A stretch of 64,000 nucleotides of DNA. Source: Planctomycetota bacterium. GTDB taxonomy: Bacteria; Planctomycetota; Planctomycetia; Pirellulales; Lacipirellulaceae. A program made the position numbers and the translations under genes. Of the stretch, positions 10,670 through 20,389 are shown piece by piece. Position 1 is the first letter of the stretch, and every line of letters starts with the position of its first letter. Below the pieces are notes generated by a model that saw nothing but the letters and a program-made list of their open reading frames with translations, did not search any database and was not told where the DNA came from. The DNA lies in NCBI GenBank assembly GCA_029259915.1, contig JAJDED010000010.1:1-64000 (forward strand), in the 5' to 3' direction.

Positions 10670-12144
10670 TCACTAAGCTCCAAGTTCGCAAAACGCTGGC
10701 AGGCTTGCAGCCAGTCGGCGGTTTGTTGAGGTTCGTATGTATCAATGGCGAAAGAAGTACGTACCACGTACCGTAGTTCTTCCAACGAGTCCAAGTCTCC
10801 CAACGCAATAGCCTGAATCAACAAGTTGCCTATCGCTGTTGCTTCCACAGGGCCAGCCAACACTATTCTACCAGAGGCATTCGAAGCAAACTGATTCAAT
10901 AGCTTGCTTTGACTGCCGCCACCCACAATATGCAATTTCGAGATTTTTTGCCCGGCAATCTGTTCAAGAATGTCGAGAAACTCTCCATAGAGTAGCGCCA
11001 AGCTCTCGAGGATACAGCGCGCAAATTGCCCGGGGGTTTCCGGTTCTAGCTGCCCCGTTTCACGGCAAAAGGCTGCAATCTCAGTCGGCATGTCCTGCGG
11101 TTTCAAAAACCTCGCGTCATTGGGGTTGATCAGCGACCGGAAAGGCTCGGCCTCTTCTGCCAGACGGTTGATCTCCGCATATTCAAGCTTCTGCCCCTGT
11201 TGCGCCCAGGCACGGCGAGATTCCTGCAACAGCCATAGCCCGACAATGTTTTTCAAGAATCTTGTTTTACCACCAAAGCCTGCTTCGTTGGTAAAATTGC
11301 ACTCTCGTGTGTCGTCGTTGATCAGCGGCGCAGGAAGCTCAATGCCAATCAAGGACCAGGTTCCTGAACTCAGGTACGCCCAATCTTCTCCCTCAGCAGG
11401 TACTGCAACGACAGCAGCCCCCGTGTCATGTGAGCATGAGGCAATGACTTCAACTTCAGGCAATCCTGTTTCGGCACACAGCTCTGCTTTCAGCTGCCCT
11501 AATCTAGTACCTGACGGAACAATAGGTGGAAACAGCGATTCGGGAAGCTGAAACGTGTTGATCAATTCTGCAGACCAACTACGTGTCCTTGGATTGTAGA
11601 TCTGTGTGGTGCTGGCCAGGCTGACCTCGGCTTTGCCCACACCGCAGAAAAGGTAATGAAAATAATCGGCGATCCCTAAAAACTGATCGGTGTTCGCTAC
11701 TATCTCAGGATTCTCGTCCACTTCTGCCAGCAATTGGTAAAGCGTGTTGATCGGCATGAACTGGATGCCGGTCTCATCATAAATCAACTCGTGTCCAACG
11801 TTCTCCAATGCCTTTGCGTAAGTACTCTCGGTGCGCGAATCACGGTAGTGATAAGGCATTGACAACATCGGTTTCCGATCGTTGACCAGCACGTAATCGA
11901 CTCCCCAGGAATCGACGCTCAGCCCGGCAACCGGCATGTCGCGAGCTGCCACTTTACGCAAACCGCGTTTGAGTTCTTCGAAAATACCCTGCACATTCCA
12001 GTGCAATGAGCCCCTAATTCGAACCGGATTGTTGGGAAAGCGGTGCACTTCTTCGAGCCGTAGTTTTCCGTCGCCCAGCGCGCCAAGTATCACTCGACCG
12101 CTCTCAGCCCCGAGATCACAAGAAATGTAGTACTTGTCAGCCAT
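10666..12144 (-). CDS. rhaB: Rhamnulokinase (FGGY family)
   Basis: YISCDLGAESGRVILG..., GLSVDSWGVDYVLV, YLSSGTWSLIGIE, HIVGGGSQSKLLNQFAS. Confidence 0.92.
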   Translation of the reverse strand: MADKYYISCDLGAESGRVILGALGDGKLRLEEVHRFPNNPVRIRGSLHWNVQGIFEELKRGLRKVAARDMPVAGLSVDSWGVDYVLVNDRKPMLSMPYHYRDSRTESTYAKALENVGHELIYDETGIQFMPINTLYQLLAEVDENPEIVANTDQFLGIADYFHYLFCGVGKAEVSLASTTQIYNPRTRSWSAELINTFQLPESLFPPIVPSGTRLGQLKAELCAETGLPEVEVIASCSHDTGAAVVAVPAEGEDWAYLSSGTWSLIGIELPAPLINDDTRECNFTNEAGFGGKTRFLKNIVGLWLLQESRRAWAQQGQKLEYAEINRLAEEAEPFRSLINPNDARFLKPQDMPTEIAAFCRETGQLEPETPGQFARCILESLALLYGEFLDILEQIAGQKISKLHIVGGGSQSKLLNQFASNASGRIVLAGPVEATAIGNLLIQAIALGDLDSLEELRYVVRTSFAIDTYEPQQTADWLQACQRFANLELSE

Positions 12145-12158
12145 AGCACTATTGATAT

Positions 12159-12356
12159 CTAAATCCGCACTTGATCAGAATCTGGTCCAAGCGTGCGCCC
12201 CATCCAAAGTGGCGTCACGACAAACCAAACGAGCGTGCCAGCAAGGGACAGCCATTTCAAAGTGTCCAGCGAAAGTATGCTGTTCACGTAGAGCAAGCTG
12301 GGGAGGATCGTTATTACGAGAGCTACCAAAGATAGAATTTTCAGGACAAGAATCAT
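12159..12356 (-). CDS. 65-aa two-TM membrane microprotein, possible permease partner
   Basis: MILVLKILSLVALVITILPSLLYVNSILSLDTLKWLSLAGTLVWFVVTPLWMGRTLGPDSDQVRI; ATG overlaps the upstream permease stop by 4 bp. Confidence 0.65.
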   Translation of the reverse strand: MILVLKILSLVALVITILPSLLYVNSILSLDTLKWLSLAGTLVWFVVTPLWMGRTLGPDSDQVRI

Positions 12357-13765
12357 GCAAGTCCTCCTTTGATTTCGGAAGTCTCTGATACAGGCTGCTG
12401 CGTGACCTTGCTCATAACGACATAGAGTATTCCACAGGCGATCCAGCAGGGAATCACCAGAAAAGCCGCGAATACTCCTTGCCAGAAAATCAGGTAAAGA
12501 CCCACCGCTACGGGCAGCAACCAAGCTACAAAGACGGCTAGATTAAAATTAGTCAAGGCGCGTGCGGCATATTCATCAGCCAAACCAAACTTCTTCATCA
12601 GATGATAGTCGACGAAAACGACCGCTCCCATCGGACCGAGAATGGTGCCGTAAGTTCCGACAAAGCCGAGTAACTGAGCGGACAGATTGGGAAATGCGCC
12701 GGCAAGTGTTGCAACTGCGCCAGCCGCAAGCGTCATCGCCACCCGCGACTGCTTGGGTAGGATCCCTTGAAATGCCAGACCAGCACGATAAATGGTGGGA
12801 TTGGCAGTGGTCCAACCGGCGATGACAACGCACAAAATACCCGTCCAACCAAGGGCACCCCAAGCCAGCGCGCCTGGATTGGCGGCATGGTCTTGGCTCA
12901 GTTTGATTTGGGCAGCCAACATCAGGGCAGCGGCAATCCACGCCATGTAGTGCCCTAGAAACATACCAATCGCTGGTGCCCAGCCGGAGGATCTGTGGCG
13001 AGCAAAACGAAAGATTGAGAGGTCGGCCATGCCAAAGTGCATCGCGCCATTGCAGAGCCAAGCGAAGACCACGATCTGCCAGAAGCCGAATTCTTGTGGC
13101 CCTTCTTTTTCTTGCACAAAGGCAATGGCGTCGTTCCAAAACTTGCCTTCGGTGAGCGCGGAGAAGCTGTTCACTTCCATCTGACCCAAGGATATCAGTC
13201 CACATGCCGCAAAGATGGCAATCATCCAAGGTGCAGCGATATTGGCAACACGGGCTACCGTCTCGTAGCCTGCGGCGGCAATCACAGCCATCACAGCACC
13301 CACAACGATAACTAAGACTGTAAACGATAACTCGCCGAAGGCAAAAGTATCCGACGGTACCGAGTAGAAGATACCAAACGGGATTCCAATGGCACTGGCT
13401 GACACCGTCACCATGGCGCCCGCCAGAAAACAAAACAACAGACCGTTTACCAAGTTGTATAGCTTTACTAACGAACCGCCTGCGATACGTTCCAGTTGAT
13501 AATAAAGTGTCATTCGCTTGGCTATTGCGATGGGAACGACCAGATAGCGCCAGGTCAACACGGCTAAGGCGTTTCCGAGGAGTAAACCAAGCACTAGATC
13601 CTGTAAGCTGGCGCCAGCGCCCAGAAACAGGGGACCGATCATAAACTCGGTACCCGCTGCATGCTCTCCAGCATACATGCCCCAGAATTTACCAGGCCCT
13701 TTGAGGGCCGAGTCGGGGACCGGTTCGCGCTCAAACTCACCGCTGCCTGATTCTTTTTTTGCCAC
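12353..13765 (-). CDS. NCS1/cytosine-purine-permease-like transporter, possible L-rhamnose transporter
   Basis: 470-aa polytopic protein in the middle of the rhamnose operon; NCS1-like architecture (GPGKFWGMYAGEHAAGTEFMIGPLFLGAG...). Confidence 0.75.
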   Translation of the reverse strand: MAKKESGSGEFEREPVPDSALKGPGKFWGMYAGEHAAGTEFMIGPLFLGAGASLQDLVLGLLLGNALAVLTWRYLVVPIAIAKRMTLYYQLERIAGGSLVKLYNLVNGLLFCFLAGAMVTVSASAIGIPFGIFYSVPSDTFAFGELSFTVLVIVVGAVMAVIAAAGYETVARVANIAAPWMIAIFAACGLISLGQMEVNSFSALTEGKFWNDAIAFVQEKEGPQEFGFWQIVVFAWLCNGAMHFGMADLSIFRFARHRSSGWAPAIGMFLGHYMAWIAAALMLAAQIKLSQDHAANPGALAWGALGWTGILCVVIAGWTTANPTIYRAGLAFQGILPKQSRVAMTLAAGAVATLAGAFPNLSAQLLGFVGTYGTILGPMGAVVFVDYHLMKKFGLADEYAARALTNFNLAVFVAWLLPVAVGLYLIFWQGVFAAFLVIPCWIACGILYVVMSKVTQQPVSETSEIKGGLA

Positions 13766-13777
13766 TTCGTTCCCCCC

Positions 13778-15067
13778 TTACACGGCTGCAGACACGTCTG
13801 ACCTGAGGGAAAGCACATCTTTCTCGTATTGCTTCACTTCCTTGAGCCAATTCGAACCAATCGACACACCTGATTTCAGACAGTAGTAATCCCAGACCGC
13901 CCCGAAGGGCAACGACTTTTGTTCTTCCATCAGAGCCAGCCGACTTGTGAAATCACCTGCCAACTCAAGTTGTTTCAACTGCTCTGTCGGTTCGAGAAGT
14001 GCCATCAATAGTGCTTTAATCATGTTGCGCGTACCGATGATCCAGGCGGCAACTCGATTGATACTGGCGTCGAAGAAGTCCAAGCCGATATGCACACGAT
14101 TCAGGTAATCTCCCCTGACCAGTTCTTGTGCGATGGCCAGTAGTTCATCCGTGAGTGTAACGACGTGATCGCTATCCCAGCGTACACCGCGGCTCACGTG
14201 AAGTAGTAACTCCGGTACGTAGTTCAACACAGAGGATATTTTGTCCGAGATTACTTCCGTCGGGTGAAAATGACCGGCGTCCAAACACAAAAGCTTTTGG
14301 CGTGTGATTGCATAGCCCAAATAGAACTCATGCGAACCAACGACATAGCTTTCCGATCCTATCCCAAACAATTTGCATTCCACAGCATCGAGATTTAGCT
14401 GTGGATCAATCTTTTCAGAAAAAATTGCGTCCAGCGATTCCGTTAAACGCTCGCGCGGTGCCTTACGACTTGCAGGAGTATCTTTATAGCCGTCGGGGAT
14501 CCAGAAGTTTGTGACGCAAGGATTTCCCAATGCCTGCCCCATCGCCGCGCCGATCTTTCTACAGGCAATGCCGTGATCGATCCAAAATTTACGAATGCCG
14601 ACATCGGCGTGAGAGAGTGTCAAACCATCGTCGGCTTTCTCATGAGAAAAGTACGTTGGATTAAAATCGAGACCAACCTGTTGTTGCTTTGCCCAGTCGA
14701 TCCAGCCTAGGAAATGCTCGGGACCGATTTCGTTACGCTCTACATCCTGCCCTGAAAACTCACCATAGATCGCATGTAGATTGAGTCGGTGTGTGCCTGG
14801 AATCAAGGCGTATGCTTTTTCGAGGTCAGAGCGCAGTTCATCCACCGCACGAGCTTTGCCGGGATAGTTACCAGTCACCGCCAAGCCACCTCCGAGCTCT
14901 TCGCCCGAACCCTCAAAACCACCAACATCGTCGCCTTGCCAACAGTGGAGTGAAATCGCAATCGAGGCAAGACGCTCAACCGCTGCATCTGTCTTCACGC
15001 CCAACTCGGCATATCTCTCACGGGCTAGCAGATAAGTCTGCTCAATTTTTTTGGTTGGGTCGGACAT
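13778..15067 (-). CDS. rhaA: L-rhamnose isomerase
   Basis: [67 protein letters not shown] matches the RhaA signature region; start at MSDPTKK. Confidence 0.93.
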   Translation of the reverse strand: MSDPTKKIEQTYLLARERYAELGVKTDAAVERLASIAISLHCWQGDDVGGFEGSGEELGGGLAVTGNYPGKARAVDELRSDLEKAYALIPGTHRLNLHAIYGEFSGQDVERNEIGPEHFLGWIDWAKQQQVGLDFNPTYFSHEKADDGLTLSHADVGIRKFWIDHGIACRKIGAAMGQALGNPCVTNFWIPDGYKDTPASRKAPRERLTESLDAIFSEKIDPQLNLDAVECKLFGIGSESYVVGSHEFYLGYAITRQKLLCLDAGHFHPTEVISDKISSVLNYVPELLLHVSRGVRWDSDHVVTLTDELLAIAQELVRGDYLNRVHIGLDFFDASINRVAAWIIGTRNMIKALLMALLEPTEQLKQLELAGDFTSRLALMEEQKSLPFGAVWDYYCLKSGVSIGSNWLKEVKQYEKDVLSLRSDVSAAV

Positions 15068-15153
15068 GGCTCGAAGCCTGGGGGCCAAGAAAAGACATTT
15101 GAAAGACAAGATGCGAGTCATTCTAGCACTGCTAAAGCTGCAATACCTTGACA

Positions 15154-15176
15154 ATTGTGCCGTTAACTAGCACAAT
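15154..15176. promoter_or_regulatory. Inverted repeat ATTGTGC-N9-GCACAAT, candidate operator
   Basis: Perfect 7-bp arms in the divergent rhaA/araC-type intergenic region; overlaps TTGACA-like sequence. Confidence 0.5.
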
Positions 15177-15239
15177 ATTGCCAATAGCACCTTACTGGTC
15201 GCTTAGGGCTTTCTTCGAGATTACCCACTTATAAGATGT

Positions 15240-16115
15240 ATGCCGTCCATGGTCCGAATTCTCAAAAAAGACGATTGGTTCCACCCGGACGGCTTCCCCA
15301 TTGCAGTGGAGCGACGCGACCCGCAAGAGCCTTTCGGACTGCACGCTCATGAGTTCTCGGAACTCGTCATTATCACCGGTGGTCGAGGACTGCACGTAAC
15401 TGGTCAGGATTCCTGGCAACTTGGCACGGGTGACGTGTTTGTGATCGGCGGCTCGCGTCCGCACGATTACCTCAACATGGAAAACTTAAGGCTGATTAAT
15501 GTGTTGTTCGATCAGGAGGATCTTTCTATCGAATTGATGGATCTGCCATCGCTTGCTGGTTATCACGCACTTTTCCATCTGGAACCTGCTTGGCGCAAGC
15601 GTCATGATTTCAAAAGCCGGTTGCGACTAACTCCCACAGATATGAAAATCTCTGTTGGGCTCGTTGACGAGTTGGATGGAGAGTTGAACAAGCGCAACGC
15701 CGGCTTCGGTTTTCTGGCAACGGCTATTTTCATGCAGATCGTGGGCTTCTTGTCTCGCTGCTATGGTCGTTCGAGAAACACGGACTCCCGCGCACTACTG
15801 CGCATTGCACGGACCATCACGCATTTAGAATCCCACTATGCCGATGCGATAAACCTCGATGAATTGGTCGACATGTCTCAGATGTCTAAACGCAGTTTCC
15901 TGCGCGCCTTTGAAGCGGCCATGGGGTACACGCCGATTGCTTATGTGATTCAGCTACGCATTGCGCGCGCTGCCAAGCTGCTGTGCCAAACAGATGATAA
16001 CGTTACAAATATCGCCTATTCCGTCGGATTCAACGATAGCAACTACTTTTCCAGACAGTTCCGCAAGCACTTCGGAATTACTCCCCGCGCCTACCGACAA
16101 CACCATCTCAAGTAG
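15240..16115 (+). CDS. AraC-family transcriptional regulator (cupin + HTH), RhaR/RhaS-like
   Basis: N-terminal cupin ([22 protein letters not shown]) and C-terminal HTH ([31 protein letters not shown]); divergent from the rha operon. Confidence 0.9.
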   Translation: MPSMVRILKKDDWFHPDGFPIAVERRDPQEPFGLHAHEFSELVIITGGRGLHVTGQDSWQLGTGDVFVIGGSRPHDYLNMENLRLINVLFDQEDLSIELMDLPSLAGYHALFHLEPAWRKRHDFKSRLRLTPTDMKISVGLVDELDGELNKRNAGFGFLATAIFMQIVGFLSRCYGRSRNTDSRALLRIARTITHLESHYADAINLDELVDMSQMSKRSFLRAFEAAMGYTPIAYVIQLRIARAAKLLCQTDDNVTNIAYSVGFNDSNYFSRQFRKHFGITPRAYRQHHLK

Positions 16116-16129
16116 CATCCATGCTACTT
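16110..16129. terminator. Hairpin AAGTAGCAT-CC-ATGCTACTT overlapping the regulator stop codon
   Basis: Perfect 8-9 bp inverted repeat, no U-tract on the + strand; function uncertain. Confidence 0.35.
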
Positions 16130-16142
16130 AAAAAGCAAGTCG

Positions 16143-16286
16143 TTAAAATGCGTTTCGCAGACTCGGTCGGTGCCGGGTGTAGAGGATCAATGCTTTGGGC
16201 CTGCCATTGGCGCCATACTCATTGTGGTTTTGGGTCATCAGGCCGAGTGGGTTCGATTCTCTATAAGATTCAATAGGGTAGGTCAT
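16143..16286 (-). CDS. Possible 47-aa small protein
   Basis: MTYPIESYRESNPLGLMTQNHNEYGANGRPKALILYTRHRPSLRNAF*, with AGGAG about 8 nt upstream of ATG. Below ORF-track cutoff. Confidence 0.3.
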   Translation of the reverse strand: MTYPIESYRESNPLGLMTQNHNEYGANGRPKALILYTRHRPSLRNAF

Positions 16287-16615
16287 GCGTGGGTCTCCTA
16301 TTTCTGCGTGAAACAGACAATCTAGAGACCGACGTGGACCTTCCCTTCAAGGCAGGCACCAGCTATTTTCATGAAAAAGGGTGCGGCCTTACGCTGATAC
16401 TCTTTGAGGTGTTATGCTTCGGCTGAGGAACTGCTAAAGGATATTGGCTTCCTCAACAGTCTGGTCACAATCATCTTAAGCCCATACTCTTACTTGCATA
16501 CAAAGCAAGTGGCGCGGCAACAAAAGCTTTTTTGCATGTGGCTTCCATGGTCTTCACTCTGGGAGTCGCATATTCTCGACATCCACATCCGTTGACTCCG
16601 GGGAGCAAGTATCAA

Positions 16616-17896
16616 ATGTCTGAATCTGATCCAATACAAACTGATATCTCTCGTCGTCGATTTTTTGAGACGGCTGGTGCTACATCTTTGTGTCTAGGAT
16701 GGTCCGCCGCGAGTTATGCTCGATTTGTTGGGGCCAACGACCGAATCCGGGTCGGCTTCATTGGCGCTGGCGGTATGGCAAAAAAACACATGCAGACTTA
16801 CCTCGATTTGAAAGAGGGGAATAACCTCGAAGCGGTAGCCGTGGCAGATTGTTGGAAAACTCGTGCTGAGGAGGGCGCCAACCTAACAGGCGCCCTATAT
16901 GCACTCACCGACTATCGAAAATTGCTTGATCGGGCTGAGATCGATTACGTGACGATTGCCACGCCGGAACATCAGCACGCACAGATGACGCTTGACGCGC
17001 TTGATGCAGGCAAAGCTGTTTACTGTGAAAAACCTCTCACACACACAATTCCTGAAGCATTGACCGTGATGAAAAAGCAGAGGGAGACCAAGTTGCCGGT
17101 GCAGGTTGGCGTGCAGGGAATGTCAGATGATAGTTACAGTTCAGCGCGCCAAGCGATCAAAGAGGGAGTCCTGGGAAGGGTCGTCCAGGCACAGATTGAA
17201 TATGTCCGTCGCCCGGGAAAACAAGGACCGTTTGGCGTGCCGGATCTGAAGGACGACATGCCCAAGCCAGATGACCTCGATTGGAATGCCTGGCTCGGCA
17301 GCGCGCCTTACACAGACTGGAACCCGCACCACTATTTTGAGTGGCGGAATTTCTCAATGTACTCAGGAGGCATTGCCACCGATCTGTTCGTCCACCGCAT
17401 TACTCGAATAATAAAAGCCCTCGATCTGACGTATCCTCGACGCGTGGTCGGCATGGGGGGAATCTGGCAATGGCCGAAAAACCGAGATCTTCCCGATAAC
17501 TTCGAGATGATTTGTGAATACCCGCAAGGATTAACCGTATATGTGCTCGGAACCCAGAGCAACCGAGTTGGTATCGACCATCTCATTCGAGGCTACAGAG
17601 GCACGCTTTATTTTACTGAAGAAGGATGGGTGGCAAAAGACAAAGATGGCAAAGTGCTTGCCCAGCACGAGAAGACCGGGGCAGAAGATACAGATCTCCA
17701 CCATGCCAATTTGCATAATCACATGCGTAATGGGGAACCGCTCAACTGCCCGATCGAGCTAGGTGCAGCAGGAGTCGCGGCGGTAGTGATGGCCAACGAG
17801 TCCTGGCGCACCGGACAAATGCTGGGGTGGGACGATCATACTCAGGCCGTGGTGCCCTGTCATACGATTGAGCACGATCCTTACCCTGCGCGCTAA
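16616..17896 (+). CDS. Gfo/Idh/MocA-family oxidoreductase, Tat-exported
   Basis: Twin-arginine-like DISRRRFFETAGATSLCLG; Rossmann RIRVGFIGAGGMAKKHMQTY; EKPLTHT motif. Confidence 0.9.
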   Translation: MSESDPIQTDISRRRFFETAGATSLCLGWSAASYARFVGANDRIRVGFIGAGGMAKKHMQTYLDLKEGNNLEAVAVADCWKTRAEEGANLTGALYALTDYRKLLDRAEIDYVTIATPEHQHAQMTLDALDAGKAVYCEKPLTHTIPEALTVMKKQRETKLPVQVGVQGMSDDSYSSARQAIKEGVLGRVVQAQIEYVRRPGKQGPFGVPDLKDDMPKPDDLDWNAWLGSAPYTDWNPHHYFEWRNFSMYSGGIATDLFVHRITRIIKALDLTYPRRVVGMGGIWQWPKNRDLPDNFEMICEYPQGLTVYVLGTQSNRVGIDHLIRGYRGTLYFTEEGWVAKDKDGKVLAQHEKTGAEDTDLHHANLHNHMRNGEPLNCPIELGAAGVAAVVMANESWRTGQMLGWDDHTQAVVPCHTIEHDPYPAR

Positions 17897-17920
17897 CCTG
17901 CCGATTGCTGAAGAAAGTGA

Positions 17921-18253
17921 GGCGATCCCGACAATTACTGCGAACCGATTGAGGGAAAGATCCCTTATTCTGGAGAACTCGTGCGTCCAACTGCGTACGT
18001 TGATATTTCTGAGGTGATCGATCGCAAGGTTGAAATGCTCGCTTGCCATGCCTCGCAGCGCGAATGGTTGCGCGCCCACCATGGGATGGATGCGTATACT
18101 GAAGCCATGAAGCGGAACAGCGCGATGCGCGGCAAGGAACACGGAATCGCCTTTGCGGAAGCGTTCGTCCAGCACCGAGGGCTTCCCAATCCCCAATCCG
18201 ACATTCTCAAAAATCTCTTGGAGGCAAATAAGTTCTATGGCACGTCCGATTAG
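17921..18253 (+). pseudogene. C-terminal remnant of a PIG-L (GlcNAc-PI de-N-acetylase)-family protein
   Basis: Frame after TGA at 17918: [85 protein letters not shown]; matches the PIG-L C-terminal part, N-terminal HPDD catalytic part absent. Confidence 0.65.
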
Positions 18254-19163
18254 CAAGGTCGCTCCCGATTGGTGGGACTACACAACGCTGGAACCCGATG
18301 TACTCGCAGATGCTGCCCGACTGAATGTCGACGATTTGGTGGGGCTGTCGCGCGATGGATTCGAAGTGGTCCTCTACGACACTTTGGAGGAATTCTACTG
18401 CGCTGAAGCGCTCGAATACGTTCAGGCCTGGCGGCAGGCAACGCCTGACAATCCCGTAGGAATCTGCGGCCCAGTTGGACCGACAGAGCAACTGCCTTTG
18501 GTCGCACGGATTGTCAACTCTCTCGATATCAAGCTATACGATGCCCACTTCTGGGGCATGGATGAGTGGGTCGAGAACGACCAGTCCGTGCCGACCGAAC
18601 ATCCTCTGTCTTTTGCCAAAGCCGACATGGATCTCTGTTTCAATCGCATCCGTCCCGATCTGCGCATGCCCACGGAAAACATTCATTTCCCCACGGACTT
18701 GGAAGCTTATTCCAAAAGCTACGACGACGTCCACTGCGTCCTCATGCAGGGCGGACAAGGGGAAGTGAAGCACTGGGCATTTAACGATCCGCCCAAACGC
18801 GAAGGGCAATACCAGGATCAACCGCCGTCGCCTGAAGAGTATCGCAAACTGGGCACTCGCATCACCGACTTGCACCCGATGACGGTCATTCAAAATGCAC
18901 GCACTTCTGGGGGAGGATATGTACCGCAAGTCCCCATTCGCGCGGCTACCGTCGGCCCCGTGGAAACCTGGAAGGCCGACTGCGTTTCGATCTGGCACCC
19001 GGGCCATCACGACAACCCCTTTGGCATTCGCCTTTCGGCGTTGATGATCGCCAAGAAAATCGCCGACAGTGCGGTGCCGATGTCGCTCTTAGCCGATCAT
19101 CCCCAGGTTCGTTTCAGCTATTACCGGGGTGGAATTGGCACCGTCGAAACAGAAATGCACTAA
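18237..19163 (+). CDS. Glucosamine-6-phosphate deaminase-like (NagB/6-phosphogluconolactonase fold) protein
   Basis: [39 protein letters not shown], sugar isomerase-like fold; start at MARPISK. Confidence 0.7.
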   Translation: MARPISKVAPDWWDYTTLEPDVLADAARLNVDDLVGLSRDGFEVVLYDTLEEFYCAEALEYVQAWRQATPDNPVGICGPVGPTEQLPLVARIVNSLDIKLYDAHFWGMDEWVENDQSVPTEHPLSFAKADMDLCFNRIRPDLRMPTENIHFPTDLEAYSKSYDDVHCVLMQGGQGEVKHWAFNDPPKREGQYQDQPPSPEEYRKLGTRITDLHPMTVIQNARTSGGGYVPQVPIRAATVGPVETWKADCVSIWHPGHHDNPFGIRLSALMIAKKIADSAVPMSLLADHPQVRFSYYRGGIGTVETEMH

Positions 19164-19168
19164 AGGTT

Positions 19169-20371
19169 TTGAATGCCATGGCGAAGCAATTTGACGTCAT
19201 CGTTGCGGGGCACATTTGCCTCGACATGATTCCCGCGCTCGCTGCGTCACAATCGCGTGCGGAAGATCTTCTTCTGCCGGGGCGATTAGTCCACGTCGGG
19301 CCAGCGACACTGACACTCGGGGGAGCGGTTGCAAATACGGGAATCGCGTTACATCGTCTCGGAGCAACCACAAAGCTGATCGGCAAAGTAGGCGACGATT
19401 TGTTGGGAACGACGGTTTTAGAATCGCTACGGACAATCGACCGTGGTTTAGCCGATAGAATCATCGTTGCGCCCGGCGAGCCGACCTCCTATACGATTGT
19501 GATTAGCCCTCCGGGAGTTGATCGCAGCTTTCTTCATTGCTCGGGGGCGAACGACACGTTTTCCGGCGCTGACCTAAATATTAAAACCTTAACGGATGCA
19601 CGGCTGGTTCACTTCGGCTATCCTCCGCTGATGCAGCGGCTTCTTGCCGACGGTGGCGAGGACTTGGCCCAGCTACTTCGGCAGGGTCAACGCAGTGGTG
19701 CATTGGTTTCGCTCGATATGGCGATGCCTGATGTCAACTCACCCCAAGGTCATGTTCAATGGAAAGCTTGGCTCAGCCGCGTGTTACCTTCAGTCGACTT
19801 TTTTCTGCCGAGCTTTGATGAGATTTTGTTGATGCTTGACCCGGCGCGTTACCAGCAGTTGGTCGAGCAGGCCAAAGGAAAGAATCTGGCAGCCCTGGCC
19901 GACTTGCCGCTGCTCCAGACGATTGGCGACCAATTGATCGAACTGGGAAGTCCGCTAGTTGCGATCAAATTGGGGGATTGTGGACTTTATTTGCAGACCC
20001 ATGCGCAAACCGCCCAACTGCTGGCGGAGCGTTCTGCCTGGCAGGGGTTTGATTGGCAAGCATGGCAAGGGTGTCGGCTCTTCGCTCCTTGTTTCGACGT
20101 GGAAGTTGCTGGAACCACCGGAGCGGGCGACTGCACCATTGCCGGCATGATCATGGCGCTGCTCCATGGCCTCGCCCCTGCGTCTGCGCTGCGCCATGCC
20201 GCGGCGGTTGGTGCTTGGTGCGTGCAGAGTCGCGATGCCACGAGCAACATTCCTAATTGGTCGGAAGTGGGCGAGAGCATGTCGAACGGTTGGCCCCTGC
20301 GCAAGACGACTTATGAACTGAATAGTTGGACGCGCTGCCAAGAAACTGGTGTTTACATTGCTCCGAACTAA
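19169..20371 (+). CDS. PfkB-family carbohydrate kinase
   Basis: DVIVAGHICLDMIPAL..., LTLGGAVANTGIALHRLGATTKLIGKVGDD, EVAGTTGAGDCTIAGMIMALLHG; TTG start or ATG at 19178. Confidence 0.88.
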   Translation: MNAMAKQFDVIVAGHICLDMIPALAASQSRAEDLLLPGRLVHVGPATLTLGGAVANTGIALHRLGATTKLIGKVGDDLLGTTVLESLRTIDRGLADRIIVAPGEPTSYTIVISPPGVDRSFLHCSGANDTFSGADLNIKTLTDARLVHFGYPPLMQRLLADGGEDLAQLLRQGQRSGALVSLDMAMPDVNSPQGHVQWKAWLSRVLPSVDFFLPSFDEILLMLDPARYQQLVEQAKGKNLAALADLPLLQTIGDQLIELGSPLVAIKLGDCGLYLQTHAQTAQLLAERSAWQGFDWQAWQGCRLFAPCFDVEVAGTTGAGDCTIAGMIMALLHGLAPASALRHAAAVGAWCVQSRDATSNIPNWSEVGESMSNGWPLRKTTYELNSWTRCQETGVYIAPN

Positions 20372-20389
20372 GCCCATTGGAATACCCAG

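Noticed and set aside
12576-13433. 285-aa minus ORF inside the permease gene
   Set aside because: Alternative frame of a strongly supported membrane protein; Cys/Arg-rich nonsense composition.
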